Origin: Lindgomyces ingoldianus
Taxonomy: Eukaryota > Ascomycota > Dothideomycetes > Pleosporales > Lindgomycetaceae
Assembly (NCBI RefSeq): GCF_010093535.1
Contig: NW_022985181.1
Location: 671,333 to 735,332, forward strand
Length of the DNA stretch: 64,000 bases
Direction of reading: 5' to 3'
Made by a program: the position numbers and the translations under genes. This document shows positions 11,258-21,404 of this stretch, in pieces; the stretch's first letter is position 1; each line of letters opens with the position of its first letter. A model generated the notes under the pieces. It was given only the letters and a program-made list of their open reading frames with translations. It was not told where the DNA came from and did not search any database.

Positions 11258-13440
11258 TGGAAGGATGGCTAGAGAATGTTTCTCACGAGCGTGGCGGACG
11301 ACATCACCTTAGTCTTTCCCTTTAGTGTTCCAAAGGCAAGCTATAGACGGACGGCATACTGGTGGCACCTTTAGCACTTGCCACCTAAGTTAGAACTGTT
11401 TTAATGAGAATTCTTCTTTAAAACTGAAGCTCTATCCTTGGAAACTTGATGGGTGATGCATGTGAAGCCGTTTTTGGCAGTCGTCCAGCAATTCTTTCCA
11501 TTTAACATCATCGCTTCACGTCTTTCTCCATTCAACCCCTTAAACGATAACATCGCTCCTCACTCCCCCTTGCTCATCTCTTCATCTAGATGCACCTTCT
11601 GTATTCGATATGTCGTGCGATTAACCCTTGCACGGAGATGCTTTCGGTGTCCGGCCTTCAAAGTCCATTCCTTGGAATCCTTTAGCTGGCACTGGCCATT
11701 CACAGCACATCCGTTGCCGTCCCGGAAATGCCCATCTTACCCACCAACTGTTCTCAGGATGACCACAGAAGAACCCGATATAAACCTTGAAGTGCTTTTT
11801 TTCCGCCGGCAGCATTCAGGAGAGATCACTCCTGCCGGCAATTATTCATATGAGAACCTTGAAGGCGAGCAAGGCGAAACCTTGTGGCAGGGGTAAATTT
11901 AAGGTTACATTAGGGTGAGGTGAGAACGCAGGGGTTTGGCGGCTAAGCTGACATACGCGAGAGATAATTATTTAGTCGTTCGGGAAGCACGATGCTTATC
12001 AGTTGCCAACATGAGTTCTTCTCTCAGCAGTATGATTCATGTCGCTGTACAAAGTATGGGCGCGTAGGCCCTCGCGTGAGACAGCATAGTGTTCACCGAT
12101 TGTTCGTGGGTCATGGCTGACGGATTGCCTATGTATCAGAATTCCGGCGCATGAAGGATTCGCAGGATGTGGGCCACGTGTACATGGGCCGGAACGAGAG
12201 AACTGTGACGCAACGACCCGAGCGATAATTCATTCACGGAAGACGGCGCCTGGGGACATAAATCCTTGATTGAACTAAATCCTTCGACCAGCTCGCCGGT
12301 TGCTATGGCTGCTATGACGGGTGTCCTGTACTCGGACGTCGACATCGGACCTTGGATTGACTAGTCAAAAGGTCCGATCTGTGGGGGAACCATCACGACG
12401 ATTTCGGCTAGCGGCACGATAGCCGTTGCTTTCCTCGCTCTTTTCGTTCAATTTGCGGGCCAGCACCTCTGGTGCTTGTCTGCCTCATCTAGCATCAACA
12501 ACGAGTAACGGAAGACTTGAGGCGCACGCTGCAGAATCAACGAGATATATCGACTAGAAGCAACGCGTCGCCTTTACAGACACTGTGGCACTTCATTCAA
12601 ACTACGTAATTCTGACGATCATGTAGTCAAAGGTGGTAGAAATCGTCTGCACTCTCCATTCTATATCAGCCTTTTTTGTCGGTCTTATTCTCACAGTACG
12701 TATTCTTTCCTCCAAAATTGTCAGTACTAGTAGAGTGGATGTCTTGATCGGAAGACGTTTCTGCTGAGTGTAGCAAAATATCGACCCAGCCTTGGACGAT
12801 GCAATGGAGAATTCGATGGAAGCCATCAAGTACATCACAACCCTCGCAGAGTTCAGCAAGCAGTGCGGGTGTCTATGCTACGACAAAACTTCTCGAGAGT
12901 GGGCTAGATTTTGTGAAGCCTTTACCAAATTCTTAATTCTATACACCGTGGTTGCAGATGCGTCACGTCCATTCGAGGATTCTATCTGTTACTATAACGA
13001 CGGCTGAAATCTCGTGTTCGACACAGGACGGCTTGATATAAATACGGTGCTTGGCATCAATTTGCAGAAGGTCAATTTGCAATTCCGAAAAGTGACTGCT
13101 TGTGCACCAATTCCGCCTGATATGTTTACCTCGACCTCAAATGCGGATCAGACAGAAAGACCCAGCAATAGAACCTCTTACGAGCCCTTCTTGAAGTGGA
13201 GCTATGAAACCAATCAAAATGGAATGGACTTCGTCCTCTAAGACAACCGATCAAATAAGCTGTACGACTAACCATGGCGCAAGAATTAATATGGTGGCAA
13301 ATCCCCGATAGCGTGTTTGGTTTAGATGCCACGCTTCTTATGTTATGAATTGTAGGGTTCCGATCATGGATTAAAGCAACTTTTACCCCTAGAGCATAAC
13401 TTAACGACACCGTCGGCGATCTGAAAATACTATTTTAATG
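11258..13440. other. Intergenic region, no supported gene
   Basis: Genic base composition but no recognisable protein. The longest open frame is 11453-11896 plus (147 codons), whose translation is rich in Ser, Pro, Arg and Phe and shows no domain. Another, 12792-13007, is short and unrecognised. No transposon motifs were seen. Confidence 0.5.
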
Positions 13441-14280
13441 CTAAACGCACTGAGATCTTCGGAGCCATGCAGCGACCTTCGGTTCTCCGCTCCCAGGTGT
13501 ATAATGATACATGGCTTCAGGGCCTGCAGCTTTATCATTCGAATAGCTTAGCAAGCCCGAAAACTTATATAAAGAACGTAGCACAAATTTTTCAAGAACG
13601 CCTCGAACGCCTTCTTTCTCTCCATCCAAGGCAATGGATTACCCACAAAAATTCCTCATAGTATCAATTCTACAACCCAAAAAACAAATTCTATACTCAT
13701 CGCGTCAGATTTCTCCCAGTTGTTGGATCCGCAAAATTTGAGCTCCCATTAGCACGGTTGCAAGCAGCTAGTGTGGATGTCATCATCAATGCTATATACC
13801 GGTTCAACACCAACATCACCGCGCCTTCCTATAAAGGATCTAGTATGCTTGCAAAACACTCAACTCCTCACATATATTAAATGCCGCCACCGGATAACCA
13901 ATGTCCATTTAAAATTTCTAGATATGTGTAATAGCTTTCTCACCATGTTTCAACGTGAAATCGTGGACCATGCACGCGGACCACCAACCCCATCCGCACA
14001 ACAATTCATCGAAGTACCGACAACCAGCGCAGCACATGATCTATATCGTATGATCCGAGTCAGGTCCACCGGACGTTTTAGCAACATCAACACCCTTGCT
14101 TTCGCCTTGACTTTGGGGTTCTGCAGGCTCCTTATACTCACCAATGCATTTCTTGTGGGCCGTCTCTCCTGTTACCCTAATAAACGCGGCGTGTATCTTA
14201 AACAGATCACGGCTTGGGCTGTTGATAGTATCTTTCAAATTGAACGAGGAGTTTTCGAGCTCCAAGATCAAGGGTTTTAG
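13441..14280 (+). pseudogene. Possible degenerate gene of unknown function
   Basis: I do not recognise this. Two open stretches in different frames, 13467-13661 and 13771-14280 (169 codons), have protein-like composition. The second contains a hydrophobic stretch, NTLAFALTLGFCRLLILTNAF, and an amphipathic end. No initiation context, splice pattern or family motif is convincing. It could be the broken C-terminal part of a fungal regulatory or membrane protein, or chance. Confidence 0.2.
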
Positions 14281-16074
14281 AAAAGGGATCATAACGCAGT
14301 AGCAACGACTTAACAAGGGAGTTTGAGTAGGAAATCTTCACGGTCCTCGCTGGCTATCTTACATTGTCTAGGGTTGATCTCCTGCGTTTTCTAGGATTGA
14401 TCTCCCACACACCATCTGCAAGAGAGTTGCAGAATCTATCAAAATCATGGAACTTTTTCAAAGAGCAAGGCGGCTCTTGGAAATCCCCACGACTTCGTAT
14501 ATAGTCGAGGCAACGGCGCTCGAAGATTCTGGCTACCTTATCTCTATTTGACTACGGACCTGAATATTCCTTCAAGTTCTTGACTGATCTAGCTGTCAAA
14601 CTCATGTATACCCATGTACCGGGGAAGCATTTCTATAAAAAGAATCCAGGCCAATCATCCTACATGTCCAAAGTGTTGGCAATCGCTCTTTTCTTGTTTC
14701 GAGTGACAGCGAGCTAATTTGTTGTATAGGAACTCTCGAGGGCCAACGGGCTAACAAAATTAGAGTATAAGAAGGTCGATAGGTACTTCTAGAGGGAATT
14801 AAGACAACAAAAGAAGCCGCTAAGTCTAAGGGAAATTTCTTATGCGTTGGATGGGCTAGTAGAACACTTCACTCCAGCGATGCTTGAGATTAAGTTCGCG
14901 CTGTGTGGATTGCCGTGGCTATTCTAATTTGAGAAAGGGTAACCAGTGCTGCGGAATGACATATGTGCTAATGCGTCTCAAATCAAACCGAACAACCACC
15001 ACTCTAGGATCCAAACCGCTACATTATCTTGGCAAGGTACAAGCATGCACAGGAGCTAGGCTTCGATACCTGCGTTCGCATCTACCTGCGCGGTGATATG
15101 TGCGGAGGCGGAAATAGTGACATCGAGGAAAACAGCTGGGCCTGGGGTTTCCTAGAGCCCTAGAAAATATTTGCATTCACCTGAGGAATGGGAGGCTGGG
15201 CTCGACTGCATCTCGCTCGGACGGAGACGAGGCTTTCCGGAAAGATGTAAAGATGCATGTTTGAGCATGCATCTTTGTCTAAATGGTTAGGGGATATGAA
15301 GGTCTAAGAGTTAGTGATGTCGCAGCTATTCCATGTTTGCCAATATGGAGGATTATGGAGGGTTGATGCCGACTATGTTAGAGCGCGCTAGAACGCGGGC
15401 CGGAATTTCGGGCATGGGTTAACCGGCATAATTCCTCCTATTGACTATAGAAGGCCTATGCCGAGATTTTCTAGCCGTACTAGAGCAAGATATCGCGTGT
15501 GCGGATCGTGTCGTTCCATATTATGCGCGATTCCTGAAAGTGCCAGGAATATATCAGATTTAATGACAAAGAAGGCTCCGCACGTCGCTCGACCAGGCCT
15601 TCCGCGAAAGATCTAACGTGGGCCGACGCCATTGGTTAGATCCCAGGGGCTTTGTCGTCACCATTATCTGGAACAATACATGTTACGTCGATCTAAAGAT
15701 ATCGAACCCCCAGGAATCGGTAGAGAATGCAAGGATCTTGGAACGTTTTGGGAAGGGATTCGAAGCAGAGATTGTCTGAGTATTCTTCTACAGTTCCTTG
15801 GTTATATTGGGAGAGGTAGTCTCCCCCTAGCTGGAACTTAGTGTGACGTACTGAGCTCGTTGTCTATGGGTATGATGAAGGTAAAAGTGAGCACTCCCAC
15901 TCATTCCAATGTTCGCCTCAATGACGCGTATAGGCAGCTCAGGGCCTGCTCTATCGTTGCAATGCTGATACTGGCATCTGCACTTTTCTAGCCTCCGCCG
16001 AATTTGCAACTTACTTTCCTCAGAATCGAGGTTGAGCAGAAGCTACAAATCTAGTTATAAAACATACCTATTAT
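14281..16074. other. Intergenic region, no supported gene
   Basis: Only short frames in all directions. No RNA gene, repeat or transposon signature was recognised. A short near-palindrome (GATGCATGTTTGAGCATGCATC) lies near 15251-15272. Confidence 0.45.
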
Positions 16075-16995
16075 TTACGCACCCATGACATCTCTCACTC
16101 CATCTACAATTTCTTCAATAATCTCCTCAACGCCTCCATTAATATCAACTTTCAGCACCATCTCCTCCTCTAAATTCCCTTCCTTCCCCTTCCCATACTT
16201 CAGTTTTTTCCCTAGACGATCTCCATCACCACCTCCTGCGGCGGCCCTAAGCGCGTCGAAACTCGTGAAGCCACGAATTGTGGCAGGATCTAATGGTTTA
16301 AGCACTGGAAATTCTTCCTCTTCTTCATTTTCATCGTCTTGCTCAGTATCCGCCTTGTATAAAGGTACAAAAATGATGCCTATCCTATATTCTCCTGTAG
16401 CCTGCCGAATGGCGTCTTTGTGCCATGGCTCCAGCTCCGGATGCGTCAAGACCATCAAAGCGGGATTGGATTTTCGGCGTTGTTCCTGCTCGGAGATGGC
16501 AAAAACCGACTGGTTGATATAACCGACGTTGTCAGATGGTGTGGCGCCCACAGAGCTCGCACTTGATGCCACCGACTCCACCGATCCTCTCCGGCTTGTG
16601 CTTCTCGACTCCTCCCCACCACCGAATCCAACAAATCCCTCGCTCGTATTCGCGGGCCTTGATTCCTCCGGGAACAGCAGGCCCGTTCTCGTCATCTTCC
16701 GCAACCACATCCTTTGATATATTCCCATTCCGCCATCCTCGCTTCTTGCTGCGCCCACGGCTGCCACTTTGGCATTACTCTCGTGCAAGGAATCGCCCTG
16801 GAATAGCGGACACGAAAGTGCTTTTGCGACTGACGTGGCTATCTGGACTTTTCCAGCGACTGATGTTGGCGCAAGGAGGAGGATGATGAATTTGTTGGGT
16901 TTGGTAATGGGGGAATCGGAGGGTGAGGGTTTGGAGGGTAAGTGGTGGAGGAGGGCTTGGGGAGTCTGCGGTCGTACGTAGGGGGCGTTGTCCAT
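16075..16995 (-). CDS. P-loop-kinase-like hypothetical protein, 306 aa, single exon
   Basis: One uninterrupted 306-codon frame. The N-terminal part (about residues 35-120) resembles the start of a gluconate-kinase or adenylate-kinase type P-loop fold: a hydrophobic strand FIILLLAP, a loop APTSVAGK, a helix VQIATSVAKALSC, then LFQGDSLHES at the place where gluconokinases carry their GD-H motif. The loop lacks the GxxxxGK[ST] pattern (TSVAGKV), so ATP binding is doubtful. QRMWLRKMTRTGLLFPEESR follows, then a Ser-rich linker (about 128-155), ALMVLTHPELEPWHKD, and an acidic run DDENEEEEE. Probably a cytosolic protein of a fungal-specific group; no activity can be assigned. GC-rich coding and a good start context (TATGGACAAC) support a real gene. 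A TA repeat at about 17225-17239 lies upstream. Confidence 0.7.
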   Translation of the reverse strand: MDNAPYVRPQTPQALLHHLPSKPSPSDSPITKPNKFIILLLAPTSVAGKVQIATSVAKALSCPLFQGDSLHESNAKVAAVGAARSEDGGMGIYQRMWLRKMTRTGLLFPEESRPANTSEGFVGFGGGEESRSTSRRGSVESVASSASSVGATPSDNVGYINQSVFAISEQEQRRKSNPALMVLTHPELEPWHKDAIRQATGEYRIGIIFVPLYKADTEQDDENEEEEEFPVLKPLDPATIRGFTSFDALRAAAGGGDGDRLGKKLKYGKGKEGNLEEEMVLKVDINGGVEEIIEEIVDGVRDVMGA

Positions 16996-17333
16996 ATTTC
17001 GAATATTAGAATTGATGAGAAGCGGTGCAGTGGTGATTGCGCGAAGGCGTTACAGTGGCGTGCAGGTTCGGCTTCCGGTTTTGCCCTCAGCTCGGGGTTT
17101 TCTCCACTAGCGCCTCGGCATAAGCTATACTAACTTTGGACTAGCTCTTGCGGCATGCTTCAAATGTCCTCACCCCTCTTCCGCTAAATGACTACTTGAA
17201 TCCAGTTTTAATCACACCTAGGTTTATATATATATATATGATATGAGATTTTTACAAAACCGCGTACAATCTCACCGCTCGTGATGACAAGCACGGTCTT
17301 CACCATTGTTGCATAGGGCGAGTTGATGGGATA
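16996..17333. other. Intergenic, with a TA microsatellite
   Basis: Upstream region of the minus-strand P-loop-like gene. It contains a (TA)n tract at about 17225-17239. Nothing else is recognisable. Confidence 0.5.
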
Positions 17334-17532
17334 GGGCTGGCTATATTCCTCGAGTGCTCAGGTGAGGAGATAGCCAGGGGCTACACCCCCCCCTCATGAA
17401 CGGGTTTGTAGCGCGTGTCTGTGCGGTTCCATACAAATCGTCCTTTTTCCACACAGATAATGTCTGTGCGGTGGCTACGCTACAAACCCGTTCATGGGTA
17501 GAGGGTGTAGGTAGTCTCAAATAGCCAGCCGG
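17334..17532. repeat. Small fold-back (MITE-like) element
   Basis: The outer ends are inverted: GGCTGGCTAT at about 17335-17344 and ATAGCCAGCC at 17521-17530. A perfect 19-bp inverted pair lies inside: CATGAACGGGTTTGTAGCG at 17395-17413 and its complement at 17478-17496. An outer imperfect arm is built around CTACACCC and GGGTGTAG. The centre also holds a short direct repeat, GTCTGTGCGGT. At about 200 bp with no coding capacity, this fits a miniature inverted-repeat element. No clear target duplication was seen. Confidence 0.65.
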
Positions 17533-17971
17533 CCCCGGAAGAATCTATCTCCGAGCCCCGTAGTCTATGCACATCGATCAGTCATGTGACTAACCTGCTG
17601 TGGACAGTGCAGGTCCGTCACACCGCTTGTGCCAGTGCCAACCGCTAATCCTCTCGTTTGCGGTACACATATCCTTAGGGAACCGTGGCGTTCGGTGTTC
17701 TGTGTTAGCTCATTTTCCCGCTATGAAGTCGGTACATTGCAGACTATCGTCGCGACCGACGCCGGATTTCCTAGAATGTAGTTCGAAAACAGGTCTACTT
17801 GGTACCCAGCGGGTGCTGCAAAATTCAGCTGGCTGGGCAGGATGAGCGAATTGAATGCTGCAGGCAGCAGCGTCCTATCGCCGGCATGCCGCAGCCGTCT
17901 CAGCCTCATGATGTCCCTCGCGCACCACGTCGTCGGATATCACCTACACTACAAATTAGCCTCCTAACACG
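17533..17971. other. Intergenic, upstream of the NOD-like receptor
   Basis: No recognisable gene. It presumably carries the promoter of the receptor gene starting at 17972; no clear TATA box was seen. Confidence 0.4.
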
Positions 17972-20900
17972 ATGCAACGGATTCTCCGCCCGTTCCGATC
18001 AAAGAAGCAACCCGCCCCAGAGCTTTCAACGTCTCCGCCGTCATCAATCCTAGGCTTACAGGTGGTAGCTGAGGGTATAAACCCCATCGTCGAGTGCGTA
18101 TGCCTCTATGCAGCTCCCTTTTCAGCTAACATGATATAAGCATTGTCGCCGTCCACGGCCTCAACGGACACCGCGAGAAGACGTGGACGGCAAACAACGG
18201 CATCAATTGGCTCTATGATCTCCTCTCAGCTGACATCTCAAATGCGCGCATTTTCTGCTGGGGATACGATGCGAATACCCATGGCAGCCGCGTTAGCTGC
18301 CAATACCTGTATGACCATGCGAGGTCGCTGGTTTCAGATCTTTGCCTTAAGAGGAAGCGCACAAATGTAGGACGGAGAGCTGTAGTTGTGAAATGCGCTT
18401 CTAACGCTGGTAGACAACACAACGGCCGATAATTTTTGTAGCACATTGTCTTGGCGGGATTATCGTAAAAAGTGTTAGCATTTGTTCAGTCTATTGTATT
18501 TGGAGCTGACCAGGATAGGTAGGCTCTTATCCACTCAGACGCGGCGCGACAAAGAGCACTAGAAGAACATCGGTCAATCAAAATGTCAACGTATGGAATC
18601 CTGTTCATGGGCACACCTCATCAAGGTGGCAACGGAGTGCAGCTAGGAAAGCTACTGGTCAATGTGGCGTCCGTGTTCGTGGCGGCAGATGACAGACTGA
18701 TGAAGCATCTGGACCGAGACTCTGAATTGCTCCAGCAGCAGATTGGGCAGTACGGGCCAATCAGTAAGGAATTCGTGACGAAGTTTGCATATGAGGAGTA
18801 TAAGACCCCAACAGTATTAGGCCATTCTATTATGGTATGTTTCGCTTCCACAAAACGCAGTAGAAGCTGAGTGCATAGGTGGTACCGCGAGCATCGGCAG
18901 TAGTGCCTGGTGAGGCCGATGCAGAACCGATCGCCATACACGCGGACCACATTAACATGGTTAAGTTTGCTTCGAAGGAAGATAGCGGTTACGTGACTGT
19001 GTCGGGCCATTTACAGATAATGGTTCAAAGTGCAGGGGATGTTATCAGTCTGCGATGGGAAGAAGAAGGCAGGGTTACTATCGGTATGTAGTACAATATA
19101 TACCCAATTTAATTCGCATATAAATGACTCCAGCCATAGCTCGCTCCAATTTTGCAGAGAGCTTCTCCGTCCCCTTTAACCTGTCTGGGGCCTCGAAGAC
19201 TAACTATTTTGTCGCGCGACAAGAAGAGCTAAACGACATTCACAAGACGCTTAGCGACAGTACTGGCCGTCGAGTGGTTACTCTCTATGGCTTAGGTGGG
19301 ATTGGTAAAACCCAGCTAGCAATTGCATATGCTATGGCGCGCCGTAACGACTATTCAGCGATATTCTGGCTAAACATCAAAGATAAAGTCTCAGTAAAGC
19401 AGAGCTATTATCAGATTGCAGGACGGATCTCCCAAGAACATCCATCGGCCCGCCAGTTAAGTGGGATTACGGATGACAGCCAGAGAGACGATGTAGTGGC
19501 AGCGGTCATTCGATGGCTGGAACAAGCCAAGAATACGCGATGGTTGATGGTGTTTGACAACTATGACAAGCCAAAGATACCGGCCATTACAGACCCCAAT
19601 GCGGTGGAAATCCAACCATTTCTCCCTAACCTAGACCACGGCTCAATTATTGTTACAACAAGGTCCTCAAGGGTGAATATAGGTCGCCGCATAAGGGTAG
19701 GCAAGCTAAAAGACGTACGCGACAGCCTACAGATCCTGTCTAATGCGTCACATCGAGAAAGTACAATGAATGGTTCGTTAGATTTTGACCTATTATAAGC
19801 AGCACTAACCATTCTTAGATCCTGCTGCGACTGAACTTGCGAAAGAGTTAGATGGACTTCCTCTAGCCTTGGCCACAGCGGGGGCTTATCTAGACCAGGT
19901 GTCGACAAGCTTTGCAGATTACCTTCGTTTGTATAAAGCATCGTGGCGAAAGCTGCAGAAAACGAGTCCCCAAATTAGCTCGTACGAAGACAGGCAGCTA
20001 TACTCGACATGGCAGCTGTCCCTAGACCATATCATACTGCAAAACAAGCACTCTGCAATGCTGCTACGACTATGGGCATACTTTGATAACCAAGATCTAT
20101 GGTTTGAGCTCCTGCAAGAAGGGAGATCTAGCGGGCCAGAATGGCTTTATCAAATAACAGAGGACGAACTGAGTTTCACTGATACAATGCGGGTACTGTG
20201 TGACTATGGACTTGTGGAAGTTGACAAGTCTTCACGAAATGAAGTAGAGCTAAAGGGGTATGGAATGCATAGCTGTGTACATTTCTGGACGGCCCATATG
20301 GTAAATGAAAAGTGGGATTCAGAACTAGCAGGTCTTGCGCTAGAGTGTGTGGCCAGGCACGTGCCAGAGCACAATGCTCAGAACTCATGGGTTACTCAGC
20401 AACGGCTTCTGCGACATGCAGGCAGGTGTTGGGAGTCTATTGCTCAAGGCAAATTAGATGATAACGGGATAGAATGGGCTCTTCATAGCTTTGGATACAT
20501 GTTCTCGGTTCAGGGAAGACTTGGCGAGGCAGAGAAGATGTACCAGCGGGCCCTGCAAGGCAAAGAGAAGGCATGGGGACCAGAGCACACATCAACACTC
20601 GACACGGTCAACAACTTGGGCAGCCTCTACGCGGACCTAGGACAACTTAAGAAGGCAGAGGAGATGTATCAGCGGGCCCTGCAAGGCTTTAAGAAAGCAT
20701 GGGGGCTAGAGCACACATCAACACTAGACACAGTCAACAATTTAGGGAACCTCTACAAGAGCCTAGGACGGCTTGACGAGGCGGAGGAGATGTACCAGCG
20801 GGCCCTGCGAGGCTTTGAGAAGGCATGGGGACCAGAGCACATATCAACACTCACTACAGTCAACAACTTGGGCCTTCTCTACGCCGAACTAGGACGGCTT

Positions 20901-21404
20901 AACGAGGCGGAGAAGATGTACCAGCGGGCCCTGCAAGGCAAAGAGAAGGTATGGGGGCCGGAGCACACACTAACACTCGACACGGTCAATAACTTAGGCA
21001 ACCTCTACACGCACATAGGACGACTTAACGAGGCGGAGAAGATGTACCAGTGGGCGCTTCAAGGCAAAGAGAAGGCATGGGGACCAGAGCACACATCAAC
21101 ACTCGACACGGTCAACAGCTTGGGCAGCCTCTACGCGGACCTAGGACAGCTTGGCGAGGCGGAGGAGATGTACCAGCGGGCCCTGGAAGGCAAAGAGAAA
21201 GCATGGGGACCAGAGCACACATCAACACTTGACACGGTCAACAACCTGGGGTGCCTTTACGTGGACCTAGGACGGCTTGACGAGGCGGAGGGGATGTACC
21301 AGCGGGCAGCGTTCCCAACCGTACGTAATACGTTACGACTCGCCAAATCGATGGTTGTAACTTCTCAGATTGTGAGTACGTTTCAACGTAAGCATGACAT
21401 TTAA
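17972..21404 (+). CDS. NOD-like receptor: SesB-like hydrolase, NB-ARC, TPR array (cut by hAT)
   Basis: Exons 17972-18093, 18141-18366, 18414-18473, 18523-18834, 18879-19083, 19134-19772 and 19819-21404 give 1050 codons. Introns are 44-50 nt. Residues 40-290 are a SesB-like alpha/beta-hydrolase: IVAVHGLNGH (42-51), VAHCLGG (125-131) where Ser is usual but Cys128 stands, then YGILFMGTPHQGG and ADHINMVKFAS with the likely catalytic His at about 264. NB-ARC follows: GLGGIGKT (361-368), LMVFD (446-450), IIVTTR (480-485), GLPLA (534-538) and an MHD-like MHSCVH (671-676). From about 755 come 42-residue TPR units with MYQRALQGKEKAWGPEHTST as core, six whole plus a start. The last 33 codons are hAT sequence, ending at 21404. 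Such receptors act in fungal non-self recognition and programmed cell death: the ligand is sensed by the repeats and NTP-driven oligomerisation activates the N-terminal effector. Whether the truncated protein works is unknown. Confidence 0.9.
21299..21306. repeat. hAT target-site duplication, left copy
   Basis: CCAGCGGG, inside a TPR codon run (TAC CAG CGG). An identical copy lies at 24385-24392. Confidence 0.9.

Noticed and set aside
11453..11896. 147-codon plus-strand open frame
   Set aside because: No domain, odd composition, no promoter or homologue recognised. Length alone is not enough in GC-balanced DNA.
16085..16981. Several plus-strand frames of 62-145 codons
   Set aside because: Shadows of the minus-strand P-loop-like gene, with low-complexity Ser/Pro translations.
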